A stretch of DNA of 64,000 nt from Tersicoccus sp. Bi-70. GTDB lineage: Bacteria; Actinomycetota; Actinomycetes; Actinomycetales; Micrococcaceae. How positions within the stretch are numbered: position 1 is the first letter of the stretch; every line of letters begins with the position of its first letter. This document shows, in pieces, positions 26,831 through 37,751 of the stretch. The DNA lies in assembly GCF_001968825.1 (NCBI RefSeq), contig NZ_MIEU01000016.1, forward strand, positions 434,001 to 498,000. Reading direction: 5' to 3'. The notes below the pieces were generated by a model. The model worked only from the letters and a program-made list of their open reading frames with translations. It ran no database searches and was not told the DNA's origin. The position numbers and the translations under genes are program-made.

Positions 26831-28171
26831 TCATGGCCGCGCCACCCGTTCGAGCACGATGGACCGGTCCACACCGGTGGTCCCCGCTCCCGCGACCGTC
26901 GCGCCGTCGGGGGCGACGTCGACGGCGTCGGCGAGCGCCTCCCGGGCGCGGCCGAACGCCTCCGGTGTGTCGGTGTGCAGGGTCAGCAGCGGCTGCCCGG
27001 CGGTCACCGGATCGCCCGGGCGGGCGTGCAGCGTGACGCCCGCCCCGGCCTGCACCGGGTCCTCCTTGCGAGCCCGTCCCGCACCGAGCCGCCAGGCGGC
27101 GACGCCGACGGCGAGGGCGTCGAGCCGGGTGAGGGTGCCGGTCGCGGAGGCCAGTACGGTCTCGGTCTCGGCCGCCACGGGCAGCGGCGCGTCGGGGTCC
27201 CCGCCCTGGCCGGCGATCATCCGCCGCCACACGTCCATGGCCCGTCCGTCGGCGAGGGCAGCCGCCGGATCGGCGTCGGGACGCCCGGCTGCGTCGAGCA
27301 TCTCCCGGGCGAGCGCGAGGGTCAGTTCGACGACGTCGGCCGGTCCCCCGCCGGCGAGCACCTCGACGGCCTCGGCCACCTCGAGGGCGTTGCCCGCCGT
27401 GCGCCCGAGCGGGGTGGACATGTCGGTGAGCAGCGCGACGGTGGAGACCCCGGCGTCGGCGCCGAGGTCCACCATGGTGCGGGCGAGTTCCCGCGCGTCG
27501 TCCACCGTCTTCATGAAGGCCCCGGAGCCGACCTTGACGTCGAGCACGAGGGCGCCGGTGCCCTCGGCGATCTTCTTGCTCATGATCGAGGACGCGATCA
27601 GCGGGATCGCCTCGACCGTGCCGGTCACGTCGCGCAGGGCGTAGAGCTTCGCGTCGGCCGGAGCGAGCCCGGAGCCGGCGGCGGCGACCACGGCGCCGAC
27701 GTCGCGCAGCTGCGCCAGCAGCGCGTCGTTGGTCATCCCGGCGCGCCAGCCGGGGATGGCCTCGAGCTTGTCCAGGGTGCCGCCCGTGTGGCCGAGGCCC
27801 CGGCCGGACAGCTGCGGGACGGCCACACCGAACGCCGCGACCAGGGGGCCGAGCGGCAGGGTGATCTTGTCGCCCACCCCGCCGGTCGAGTGCTTGTCGA
27901 CGGTGGGCAGGGGCCGCCCGTCCCGGCGCAACCCGGAGAAGTCGAGCCGCTCTCCCGAGGCGACCATCGCGGCCGTCCACCGGGCGATCTCCGCCCGGTC
28001 CATGCCGTTGAGCAGGATGGCCATGGCGAGGGCGGACATCTGCTCGTCGGCGACGACGCCGCGAGTGTAGGCGTCGACCACCCAGTCGATCGCGGCGTCG
28101 TCGAGACGGCCGCGGTCCCGCTTGGTGCGGATCACGTCGACGACGTCGAAGGTGCTGCTCTCGGTGCTCAT
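26831..28171 (-). CDS. deoA: thymidine phosphorylase (pyrimidine-nucleoside phosphorylase)
   Basis: A 446-residue nucleoside phosphorylase of the thymidine/anthranilate phosphoribosyl transferase family, releasing base and (deoxy)ribose-1-phosphate. Motifs: substrate loop DKHSTGGVGDKITLPLGPLV near residue 83, SGRGLGHTGGTLDKLE near 113, and a C-terminal barrel-sandwich domain. ATG at 28171, 11 bp after cdd. Last gene of the nucleoside operon. Together with cdd it degrades imported pyrimidine nucleosides. Confidence 0.94.
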   Translation of the reverse strand: MSTESSTFDVVDVIRTKRDRGRLDDAAIDWVVDAYTRGVVADEQMSALAMAILLNGMDRAEIARWTAAMVASGERLDFSGLRRDGRPLPTVDKHSTGGVGDKITLPLGPLVAAFGVAVPQLSGRGLGHTGGTLDKLEAIPGWRAGMTNDALLAQLRDVGAVVAAAGSGLAPADAKLYALRDVTGTVEAIPLIASSIMSKKIAEGTGALVLDVKVGSGAFMKTVDDARELARTMVDLGADAGVSTVALLTDMSTPLGRTAGNALEVAEAVEVLAGGGPADVVELTLALAREMLDAAGRPDADPAAALADGRAMDVWRRMIAGQGGDPDAPLPVAAETETVLASATGTLTRLDALAVGVAAWRLGAGRARKEDPVQAGAGVTLHARPGDPVTAGQPLLTLHTDTPEAFGRAREALADAVDVAPDGATVAGAGTTGVDRSIVLERVARP

Positions 28172-28182
28172 ACCCGCGGCCC

Positions 28183-28602
28183 TCAGACCAGGTTCTCGGG
28201 GCCGAACGCGTCGGGCAGCACCTCGTCCATGGACCGCAGCCCGCTGACGGTCAGCAGGGTCATGCCCGGGGCGCGGTGTTCGTACAGCAGCTGGCGGCAC
28301 CGGCCGCACGGCATCAGCACGGCCCCGGCGCCGTCCACGCACACGAACGCGCGCAGGCGGCCGCCGCCGGAGGCGAACAGCGCCGAGATCAGCGAGCACT
28401 CGGCACACAGGGTGACCCCGTAGGACGCGTTCTCGATGTTCATGCCGGTCACCGTGCGGCCGTCCTCGGTGAGCGCGGCCGCCCCCACCGGGTAGTGCGA
28501 GTACGGCGCGTACGCGCGGCCCATCGCCGCGGTGGCGGCGGCGGTCAGGGCGTCCCAGTCGACGTCGTCGGTGGACGCGGGATCGGTGCCGGTGGTGCTC
28601 AC
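28183..28602 (-). CDS. cdd: cytidine deaminase
   Basis: A 139-residue homotetrameric-type cytidine deaminase, converting cytidine and deoxycytidine to uridine forms. The zinc/catalytic motif is TLCAECSLI (Cys plus catalytic Glu) near residue 69 and PCGRCRQLLYEH near 104; substrate motif PVGAAAL near 43 and NIENASYG near 60. GTG at 28602 lies 2 bp after the permease stop. Member of the nucleoside uptake operon. Confidence 0.94.
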   Translation of the reverse strand: MSTTGTDPASTDDVDWDALTAAATAAMGRAYAPYSHYPVGAAALTEDGRTVTGMNIENASYGVTLCAECSLISALFASGGGRLRAFVCVDGAGAVLMPCGRCRQLLYEHRAPGMTLLTVSGLRSMDEVLPDAFGPENLV

Positions 28603-28604
28603 GG

Positions 28605-29911
28605 TCAACTCTTCAGGTAGGGCACGCCGCTGGCGGCCGGGGACTGCGAGCGCCCGACTAGGCCGGCGACGGCGAGGATGGTGACCAGGTACGGCAGCAT
28701 GGCCAGGAACTGGCTGGGCACCGGGGTGCCGAGGAACGAGAGCACGTACTGCAGGTTGGTGGCGAAGCCGAACAGCAGGGCCGCGAAGAACGCGCCGATG
28801 GGGTTCCAGCGCCCGAAGATCAGCGCGGCGAGGGCGATGAAGCCCTGCCCGCCCGTCATGTCCTTCGTGAACTGGCTGACCGAGACGAGGGTGAAGAACG
28901 CCCCGCCCAGCCCGGCGACGACGCCGCCGAGCAGCACGTTGGTGAACCGGGTGCGGTTGACCTTGATGCCCACGGTGTCCGCGGCCTTCGGGTGCTCGCC
29001 GACGGCCCGCACCCGCAGGCCCCACCGCGTGTGGAAGAGGCCGATGTAGACGGCGATCACCGCGACGTACATGAGGTAGCCGACGAGGGTCTGCCGGAAC
29101 AGGATGGGCCCGATGACGGGGATGTCCGCGAGGACCGGGATGTTCCAGTGCGGCAGCTGCGGCGGCGAGTTGAACAGCTCGGCGTCACGGGTGAGCACGG
29201 TCGAGAACAGGAAGCCGGTCAGCCCGGAGACGAGCACGTTGAGCACGACACCGACGATGATCTGGTTGACGTAGTACTTGATGGAGAACACCGTGAGCAC
29301 GAGGGCCACCAGGGCGCCCGCGACGCAGGCGGCCACCAGACCGGCATACGCGTTCTGGGTCACGGAACCGACGACGGCGGCGCTGAACGCCCCGAAGAGC
29401 AGCTGCCCCTCGATGGCGATGTTGACCACGCCGGCCCGCTCGCACAGCACCCCGGAGAGGGAACCGAAGATCAGCGGCACGGCCAGCGTCACGGAGCCGG
29501 CCAGCAACCCCGCCAGGGAGACGTTGGGCGTCTTCGCGCTGCCCACCACCCAGGTGAGGAAGCCGATCAGGAACGCGACCCAGAACAGGGCGGTGAGCCA
29601 CCGGTTCAGGGGCCGGCCGGCGCGGACCGCGAGGAACGCGAGCACGGCGACGGCGACGCACACGAGTGCGCACACCCAGCCGAGCACCACGGCGGAGAGG
29701 GCCAGATCGGGCAGCCCGAACGCGTCGCCGGTCTCGGAGAACCGGAACGTGGCAGTGGCGTTCGGCGCACCGATGGCGAAGACGATCAGCGCGAGCAGGG
29801 CGCCGATGCCGAACACGATGACGGGTCGCCAGGAGCGGACGGCGGCCCGGGTGCCCGTGGCGGACTCCGGTGCCTGCGGGGCCCCGGGAGCGGAGGCGGT
29901 GACGGTCGTAC

Positions 29912-29915
<4 letters not shown>
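28605..29915 (-). CDS. nucleoside ABC transporter permease (second)
   Basis: A 436-residue branched-chain permease of the BMP-type nucleoside importers (NupQ/YufQ-like). About ten hydrophobic segments; the conserved CERAGVVNIAIEGQLLFGAF lies near residue 158 and GIKVNRTRFTNVLLGGVVAG near 320. The N-terminal 110 residues, with two extra segments, are longer than usual. ATG overlaps the stop of the preceding permease (ATGA). Partner of the next upstream gene in forming the channel. Confidence 0.92.
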
Positions 29916-31326
<1,411 letters not shown>

Positions 31327-31330
<4 letters not shown>

Positions 31331-32928
31331 TGCCGGGTTCCTTCGTCGGGGGCGGACGTGGGCGTGGACGATGCGGGGGTGGAGGTCGCCGGCGCGGACG
31401 GTGCCGACGCGTCCACCTGGGCGAGCGCCTCCTCCGCGGTCGAGCCGGCCATCATCAGGCCGAGCACGTCGCGCGGGGTGTCGGCGGCGACGATGCCCAT
31501 CAGGGCGCCGTGGAAGAGCACGGCGATGCGGTCGGCGAGCTGGATCACCTCGTCCAGCTCGGTGGAGACGATCAGCACGGGCGTGCCCTGGTCCCGCTCG
31601 GCGACGATGCGGCGGTGGACGAACTCGATGGAGCCGACGTCCAGGCCCCGCGTGGGCTGGGAGGCGATGAAGAGCTTGAGCGGCCGGGACAGCTCGCGGG
31701 CGAGCACCACCTTCTGCTGGTTGCCGCCGGAGAGGGTCGAGACGGCCGCGCCGATGCTGGGCGTGCGCACGTCGAACTCGGCGACCTTCTGCTCGGCCTG
31801 GCGGCGGATCGCGACCGGGCTCATGCCGATGCCGCGGGCGAACGGGGCCCGGTCGTAGAGGTCCAGCACCATGTTCTCCGCGATGGAGAACGGGCCGACC
31901 AGGCCGTCGACGGTGCGGTCCTCGGGCACGAAGCCGACGCCGGCGGCGAGGACGTCCTTGACGGAGCGGCCGAGCAGCTCGGTCCCGTCCAGGGTGATGG
32001 TGCCGGTCACCCGCTCCTGCAGGCCGAGGATCGCCTCGGTCAGTTCGGTCTGCCCGTTGCCCTGCACTCCCGCGACGGCGAGCACCTCGCCCTGGGCGAT
32101 GTCGAAGCTCACCCCGTCGAGCGGGCGGGTGCCGTTGGGGGCGGTGACCGTCAGGTCGCGGACGGTGAAGGTGGTGGCGCCGCGCTGCGGGGCGTCCTTG
32201 GTGAGGTTCAGGGAGACGGAGCGGCCCACCATGAGGGAGGCCAGCTCGGTGGTGGACGCCGACGGGTCGGCGCTGCCGACCACCTTGCCGCGACGGATCA
32301 CGGTGATCCGGTCCGCGACCTCCTTGACCTCGCGCAGCTTGTGGCTGATGAAGACGACGGAGGTGCCGTCGGCGGTGAGCTGGTCGATGATGGCGAGCAG
32401 CTCGTCCGTCTCCTGCGGGGTGAGGACGGCGGTGGGCTCGTCGAGGATGAGCACCTTCGCGTCCCGGACGAGGGCCTTGATGATCTCGACCCGCTGCTGC
32501 ACCCCGACCGGCAGGTCCTCGACCCGCGCGTCGGGGTCGACGTCGAACCCGTACTGCTCGGAGATCTGCCGGATCCGGGTGCGCGTGGCCGCGAGGTCGA
32601 GCAGGCCGCCGCGGGTGGACTCGTTGCCCAGGGCCACGTTCTCGGCGACGGAGAAGACCGGGATGAGCATGAAGTGCTGGTGCACCATGCCGATGCCGGC
32701 GGCCATCGCGTCGCCGGGACCGGAGAAGGCCACCGGCGTCCCGTCGACGAGGATCTCGCCCTCGGTCGGCTGGTAGAGCCCGTAGAGGACGTTCATCAGG
32801 GTGGACTTGCCGGCCCCGTTCTCCCCCAGCAGACAGTGCACCTGGCCGGGCTCGACCACCAGGTCGATGGCGTCGTTGGCGGTGAACGTGCCGAACCGTT
32901 TGGTGATGCCCTTCAGCTCGAGCCTCAT
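31327..32928 (-). CDS. nucleoside ABC transporter ATP-binding protein
   Basis: A 533-residue protein with two ABC domains (NupO/YufO-like, related to RbsA). First domain: Walker [11 protein letters not shown] near residue 34, Walker [12 protein letters not shown] near 157. Second domain: the Walker A position reads [12 protein letters not shown] near 274, the usual degenerate form, with signature [10 protein letters not shown] near 399. ATG at 32928. Follows the BMP lipoprotein gene after 199 bp that contain a hairpin. Confidence 0.94.
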
Positions 32929-33056
32929 GCCTCATCCTGTCCTTCGCCGTCGGACGCTCCCGGTCCGGTGACGCTCTGGTTCTGGTGACGACGTCTCGCG
33001 TCGTCGAGTGCTGCGCTCACGGGTGAGTCTGCCATCCGTGGGCGGTGCCGGACGCA

Positions 33057-33091
33057 CAGCACCGCCGGTCCGGGCGGGACCGGCGGTGCTG
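33057..33091 (-). terminator. hairpin between BMP lipoprotein gene and ABC ATPase gene
   Basis: A perfect 15-bp stem (CAGCACCGCCGGTCC and complement) with a five-base loop, 36 bp after the lipoprotein stop. Since the ATPase and permease genes continue in the same direction, it probably acts as a partial terminator or 3' stabiliser that keeps the binding protein more abundant than the channel. Confidence 0.7.
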
Positions 33092-33127
33092 GTGCGACCG
33101 GGTCGACCGTGCTGGTCGGAAGGTCCG

Positions 33128-34270
33128 TCAGCTCTGCGGGCTGCCCTTCGAGGTCACCTTGATGGCCCCGGAGACGATGTCCTTCTTGATCTGGTCCAGC
33201 TCGGACTTGGTGTCCGCCGAGACGTTCTTGTCCTGGTCGTGGAACGGGGCCAGGGCCACGCCGCCGTTGTCCAGGGTGCCGACGTACGGGGTCTTGCTGA
33301 ACTTGCCGTCCAGGTCGTCCTTGACCACGTTCTCCACGGCGTCGCCCATCAGCTTCATGACCGAGGAGAGCATCTGGTCCTTGCCCTTGGTGTTCGTCTC
33401 GTAACCGTCCGAGTCGACCCAGATGAGCTTGACGTCCTTGCCCGCGTTCTTCGCGTCCACGGCGGCGTCGATGGTGCCCGCGCCGACCGGACCGGCGACC
33501 GGCATGACGACGTCGGCGCCCTCGTTGATGAAGTTGACGGTGTTCTGCTTGCCCTTGCCGGAGTCCTCGAAGTTGCCGACGAAGGTGCCGTTCTGGCTGT
33601 CCTTGTTCCAGCCGAGCAGCTGGACGTTCTTGGACTTCTTCTCGTTGTAGTACTTCACGCCGTCGGAGAAGCCGTCCATGAAGATGGTGACGGTCGGGAT
33701 GTTCATGCCGCCGTAGGTGGCGACCTTCCCGGTCTTCGTCGTCGCGGCGGCCAGGTAGCCGGCCATGAACGCGGCCTGCGCCGTGTCGTAGACGATCGGC
33801 TTGACGTTCTCGGTGAACTTGGGGTCCGAGTAGTCGATGATCGCGAAGTGCTTCTTCGGGTTCTTCGCCGCGACCTCCTTGGTGGTGTCACCGAGGTTGA
33901 AGCCGACGGTCACCGTGAGGTTGCAGTTGCCCTGCATCATCGAGTTCAGATTGGGCCCGAAGTCGGTCGCGGCCTGGGACTCGGCCTGCTTGGTGTTGAT
34001 CCCGAGGTCCTTCTTGGTCTTCATCAACCCGTCGAAGGAGGACTGGTTGAAGGACCGGTCGTCGAATCCGCCCGAGTCGGAGACGATGCAGCCGGTGTAG
34101 TTCTTGGCTGCGGCGTTCTGCGTGCCGCCCGAGGCGGCCCCTCCGCTCGAGCTCGCGGACGGGGCGGCGCCGCAACCGGCGAGCAGCAGGGCCGCGGCGC
34201 TGAGGGCGGCGGTGCCGACGGCGAGACGACGGCCCTTGAGCATGGCGGTGCCGATGGTGGTGGTGTTCAA
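33128..34270 (-). CDS. BMP family nucleoside-binding lipoprotein
   Basis: A 380-residue Bmp/PnrA-type binding protein. A signal peptide (KGRRLAVGTAALSAAALLLA) ends in the lipobox LLAGC near residue 30, then a Ser/Gly linker. The BMP core has SDSGGFDDRSFNQSSFDG and a PVAGPVGAGTID loop. PnrA-type proteins bind purine and other nucleosides. The start TTG at 34270 is chosen because GGGAGG lies five bases upstream; the ATG at 34243 has no ribosome site. First gene of the nucleoside operon. Confidence 0.92.
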   Translation of the reverse strand: MNTTTIGTAMLKGRRLAVGTAALSAAALLLAGCGAAPSASSSGGAASGGTQNAAAKNYTGCIVSDSGGFDDRSFNQSSFDGLMKTKKDLGINTKQAESQAATDFGPNLNSMMQGNCNLTVTVGFNLGDTTKEVAAKNPKKHFAIIDYSDPKFTENVKPIVYDTAQAAFMAGYLAAATTKTGKVATYGGMNIPTVTIFMDGFSDGVKYYNEKKSKNVQLLGWNKDSQNGTFVGNFEDSGKGKQNTVNFINEGADVVMPVAGPVGAGTIDAAVDAKNAGKDVKLIWVDSDGYETNTKGKDQMLSSVMKLMGDAVENVVKDDLDGKFSKTPYVGTLDNGGVALAPFHDQDKNVSADTKSELDQIKKDIVSGAIKVTSKGSPQS

Positions 34271-34461
34271 CGGTTCCTCCCAGAAGAGTTGCCCCCGCTC
34301 CCGCGACCGGCCGATGCGGGGTCGTCGTGGCGGTCCGTCCGCGATGCCGGACGGTGGTGCTCGCCGCTGCGCGGCGACGGGCTGTACGCCCATACGATAA
34401 CCCGCCGCGCGGGGTGACCTGAGCCACTTCACAGCGCCACGCCGACGCCGTTCCCCATTTG
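34271..34461 (-). promoter_or_regulatory. promoter and leader of the nucleoside operon
   Basis: A TATCGT -10 candidate lies at 34394-34399 on the minus strand in a locally AT-rich spot, so the leader would be about 115 bases. It contains two small GC hairpins (CCGTCCG/CGGACGG around 34334-34353 and CGCCGC/GCGGCG around 34361-34378). I recognise no known riboswitch. Confidence 0.4.
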
Positions 34462-35847
34462 TTACCTGCCGGTAGCCTCCGCGGAACGCGAGGCGGCCCG
34501 GTCCCCCTCCGCGAGGCCGGTGACGCGCCCGTTCCCCCGGCGGCTCGACGCGGCCGGCGGGAACGCGGGCAACTCCTGGACCGCCTCGGCGAGCGCCCGC
34601 AGCGCGGTGGCCGCCATCACGCGGACCCCCACGGCGAGGGCGTCCTCGTCGATCACGTAGTCCCCGCGGTGCAGGTCGAAGGTCTCCCCGCCCGGGGTAC
34701 GGGTGCCGAGCCGGAACATGGAGCCGGGCACCTCCTGCAGGAACCAGGCGAAGTCCTCCCCGCCCATGGACTGCGGGGTCAGCACGACGACGTCCTCGCC
34801 GAGCTCCGCGCGGGCCGCGGCCTCGATCATCGCGGTCTCCACCTCGGTGTTGACCACCGGCGGCACCCCACGGACGTGCTCGAGCTCGACCGCCACCCCG
34901 AAGGGGGCGGCGACCTGGTTGACGACGTCGTCGAGCAGCTCGCCGGCCGCCAGCCAGGCGTCGCCGTCCAGGCAGCGCATGGTGCCGGACATGAAACCGG
35001 TGGCGGGGATGGCGTTGGGCGCGGCCCCCGCGTGGATCTGGCCCCACACCACGGAGACGGCGCTGCGCACGTCGATGCGGCGGGAGAGCACCGCGGGCAC
35101 GTTGACCGCGATCTCCGCGAGCGCGAAGACGAGGTCCTCGGTCAGGTGCGGCCGGGAGGTGTGGCCGCCGCGGCCGGTCAGTTCGATCCGTACGGTGTCC
35201 GAGGCGGAGGTGATGGCGCCGATCCGGGTGCCGATCTGCCCGACGTCGATGCGCGGGTCGCAGTGCAGCGCGAAGATCCGGGGCACGCCGTCGAGCACGC
35301 CCTGCTCGATGCAGGACAGGGCGCCGCCGGGCATCGTCTCCTCGGCCGGCTGGAAGACGATCCGCACGGTGCCGGCCAGCGGGCTGGACCGGTTCAGGTC
35401 GGCCAGGACGAGGGCGACGCCGACCATGACGGTGGTGTGCATGTCGTGCCCGCAGGCGTGGCAGGCGCCCTTGACCGTCGACGTCCACGGCAGCCCGGTC
35501 TCCTCCTGCACGGGCAGCGCGTCGATGTCCCCGCGCAGCGCCGTCGCGATGGGACCGTGCCCGATGTCGACGTACAGGCCGGTGCCCTCGAAGAAGTGCG
35601 GGGTGAGGCCGGCGGCGATCAGCCGGTCGGCAATCCTCCCCGTGGTGCGGACCTCGCGGGTGGACAGCTCGGGGTGGGCGTGCAGGTCGCGGCGGAACGC
35701 GGTCAGCTCGGCGAGCAGCGGTCGCAGGAACGGCCCGACGACGGGCAGCTGGTCGGAGTCGGACGAGAAACCGAAGGGAGCGCGATCCACCCCATCCACT
35801 CTAGCCAGCCCGGCGGCGTCCGGCGCCGGGCGGGCGCCGGCCGACAC
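34462..35847 (-). CDS. M20D family amidohydrolase
   Basis: A 461-residue metallopeptidase of the M20D amidohydrolase family (hippurate, indole-acetyl-amino acid and related hydrolases). Metal motifs: RGDIDALPVQE near residue 109, CHACGHDMHTT with the bridging Cys near 133, QPAEETMPGG near 167 and GGEDFAWFLQ near 367; the dimerisation domain follows GRGGHTSRPH. The last 40 residues are Ser/Arg/Gly-rich. GTG at 35847, 9 bp after the guanylyltransferase gene, with a GAGG site overlapping that stop. Substrate unknown. Confidence 0.9.
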   Translation of the reverse strand: MSAGARPAPDAAGLARVDGVDRAPFGFSSDSDQLPVVGPFLRPLLAELTAFRRDLHAHPELSTREVRTTGRIADRLIAAGLTPHFFEGTGLYVDIGHGPIATALRGDIDALPVQEETGLPWTSTVKGACHACGHDMHTTVMVGVALVLADLNRSSPLAGTVRIVFQPAEETMPGGALSCIEQGVLDGVPRIFALHCDPRIDVGQIGTRIGAITSASDTVRIELTGRGGHTSRPHLTEDLVFALAEIAVNVPAVLSRRIDVRSAVSVVWGQIHAGAAPNAIPATGFMSGTMRCLDGDAWLAAGELLDDVVNQVAAPFGVAVELEHVRGVPPVVNTEVETAMIEAAARAELGEDVVVLTPQSMGGEDFAWFLQEVPGSMFRLGTRTPGGETFDLHRGDYVIDEDALAVGVRVMAATALRALAEAVQELPAFPPAASSRRGNGRVTGLAEGDRAASRSAEATGR

Positions 35848-35856
35848 GGAGGCACC

Positions 35857-37026
35857 TCAGAGCACGTCGTCGGCGCCGGAGGCCTTCAGCTGTTCGACGG
35901 TCTTCTTCACGGCCTGGGCGTTGTCGGCGGTCGTGACCAGCAGGGCGTCCGGCGTGTCGACGACGACGATGTCCTGCACCCCGATCAGCGCGATCAGCCG
36001 GTTGGTGCCGGTGACGACGACGCCGGTGGCGTTGTCGGTGACCACGCGGGCGTGATCGCCGAGCACGGTGACACCCGACCCGGCCGGGTTGAGCCGGCCG
36101 ATCGCGGCGAAGTCCCCGACGTCGTCCCAGCGGAACTCGGCGGGCACGACGGCGACGTCCCCGGCGGCAGCGGCCGGCTCGGCGACCGCGTAGTCGATGG
36201 CGATCTTCGGCAGCCCCGGCCACACCCGGGCCACGACCGCGTCGCGCTCGGGGGTGTCCCACGCGTGGGCGATCTCCATCAGCCCGGCGTACAACCCGGG
36301 CTGGGCGCGCTCGAGGTGGTGGAGCATCAGCGCGGTGGGCGCGACGAACATGCCCGCGTTCCAGCAGTACTCCCCCGAGGCCAGGTACTCGGTGGCGACC
36401 TCCTCGGAGGGCTTCTCCACGAAGGTGCGCACCGTCAGGGCGTGCGGGGCGCCGTCGACGGTCAGCGGCTCGCCGAGCTGGATGTACCCGAATCCGGTGG
36501 ACGGGTAGGTCGGCTTGATGCCGATGGTGACGATCCGGCCGGTCGCCGCGGTGTGCACGGCCTCGCGCACCACCTCGCGGAACAGGGAGTCGGGGCTGAT
36601 CGCGTGGTCCGCGGCGAAGGACCCCATGATCGTCTCCGGGTTCCGCAGGTGCAGGATCGCGGCAGCCAGCCCGATGGCGGCCCCCGAGTCCTTCGGCTCC
36701 GTCTCGATCACGACGTCGCTCTCGTCCACCTCGGGCAGCTGGCCCACGACGGCGTCGCGGTGCGCCTGCCCGGTCACCACCATCACCCGGCCGGGCGCGA
36801 GGGGCTCCAGCCGGTCGTAGGTGGCCCGGATCAGGGTGTGGCCGCTGCCGGTCAGGTCGTGGAGGAACTTCGGCGTCGCCGCACGCGAGAGCGGCCACAG
36901 CCGGGTGCCGACCCCGCCCGCGGGGATGACGGCGTGGAACCGGGCCAGGGCGTCGCCGGCTGATGACGCACGCACCTCGGAGGGCGCGTCACCGGGCACG
37001 GAAGAAGGATGGTCCTGCTCGCTCAT
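35857..37026 (-). CDS. manC: mannose-1-phosphate guanylyltransferase
   Basis: A 389-residue nucleotidyltransferase making GDP-mannose from mannose-1-phosphate and GTP. The N-terminal pyrophosphorylase signature AVIPAGGVGTRLWPLSRAATPKF is at about residues 32-54 (first 18: AVIPAGGVGTRLWPLSRA), with FVEKPSEEVA, YCWNAGMF and EFRWDDVGDF later. It lacks the phosphomannose isomerase half of bifunctional enzymes. ATG at 37026 lies seven bases after TAACGT without a ribosome site, so it may be leaderless. GDP-mannose feeds mannosylated lipids and glycans in actinobacteria. Confidence 0.92.
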   Translation of the reverse strand: MSEQDHPSSVPGDAPSEVRASSAGDALARFHAVIPAGGVGTRLWPLSRAATPKFLHDLTGSGHTLIRATYDRLEPLAPGRVMVVTGQAHRDAVVGQLPEVDESDVVIETEPKDSGAAIGLAAAILHLRNPETIMGSFAADHAISPDSLFREVVREAVHTAATGRIVTIGIKPTYPSTGFGYIQLGEPLTVDGAPHALTVRTFVEKPSEEVATEYLASGEYCWNAGMFVAPTALMLHHLERAQPGLYAGLMEIAHAWDTPERDAVVARVWPGLPKIAIDYAVAEPAAAAGDVAVVPAEFRWDDVGDFAAIGRLNPAGSGVTVLGDHARVVTDNATGVVVTGTNRLIALIGVQDIVVVDTPDALLVTTADNAQAVKKTVEQLKASGADDVL

Positions 37027-37357
37027 TGTGCCCACGTTAGTGCAGGGTCGCCGTCGGCCCCCGGAGTGCGCCCGCCGTGTGGCGTCGGCCACACCCGCGC
37101 GAGCCGCACCGCGGTCCGGCGCGGAAACCCGCGGTCACGGGCGCGGTCGCGGTCACGGCGCGGCGCCGATCAGGTCTATTGTGGATTCGACGGGGCGGGC
37201 TCTGCGACCACCCGTCGACGCTGCCGCTGATCGCCCACCCGGACGGCCACGCGCACCGGCAGTTGCTGGGAAAGACGATCGGGTTCGCAGTGCCCGGCCG
37301 AGTCGGACGTGACACCGCTGACGGCGTCCGCACTCGGACCTGCAGGGAGGTTCTTCA
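37027..37357. promoter_or_regulatory. control region between manC and sdhC
   Basis: 331 bp without a gene. A TATTGT -10 candidate for the sdh operon is at 37177-37182 in a locally AT-rich patch, which would leave a leader of about 170 bases. Directly before the sdhC ribosome site (GGGAGG, 37345-37350) is a hairpin, 37298-37337: CCGAGTCGGACG pairs with CGTCCGCACTCGG with one bulged base and a 15-base loop. The manC promoter hexamer TAACGT lies at 37034-37039 on the minus strand. Confidence 0.5.
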
Positions 37358-37750
37358 GTGCCGAAAACATCCATGGGCACCCTCTACCGCGGCCGTGAAG
37401 GCATGTGGTCCTGGGTCGGACATCGCATCACCGGTGTGGTGATCTTCTTCTTCCTCCTCGTCCACGTGCTGGACACCTCGCTCGTGCGGGTGTCGCCGGA
37501 CGCATACAACGCCATCATCGCGCAGTACAAGAACCCCGTGATGGCGCTCGGTGAGGCCGGCCTGGTCGGCGCCATCGTGTTCCACGCCCTGAACGGCCTG
37601 CGGATCATCCTGGTCGACTTCTGGAAGCAGGGCACCAAGTACCAGCGGCAGATGCTCTGGGCCGTCGTCATCGGCTGGTTCGTCATCATGATCCCGTTCC
37701 TGGTGCGCCACCTGTCGCTCTCCCTCACGTTCGCCTTCGGAGGTCACTGA
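37358..37750 (+). CDS. sdhC: succinate dehydrogenase cytochrome b556 subunit
   Basis: A 130-residue membrane anchor with three hydrophobic segments (about 24-44, 62-84, 100-120). The SdhC signature GHRITGVVIFFFLLVHVLD begins at residue 21, and H76 in AIVFHALNG is a likely haem ligand. GTG start at 37358 after GGGAGG. First gene of sdhCDAB, complex II, which oxidises succinate and reduces menaquinone. Confidence 0.94.
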   Translation: MPKTSMGTLYRGREGMWSWVGHRITGVVIFFFLLVHVLDTSLVRVSPDAYNAIIAQYKNPVMALGEAGLVGAIVFHALNGLRIILVDFWKQGTKYQRQMLWAVVIGWFVIMIPFLVRHLSLSLTFAFGGH

Positions 37751-37751
37751 C

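Noticed and set aside
31510-32988. Long plus-strand open frame opposite the nucleoside ATPase
   Set aside because: Shadow of a gene with intact Walker and signature motifs; no ribosome site or family features.
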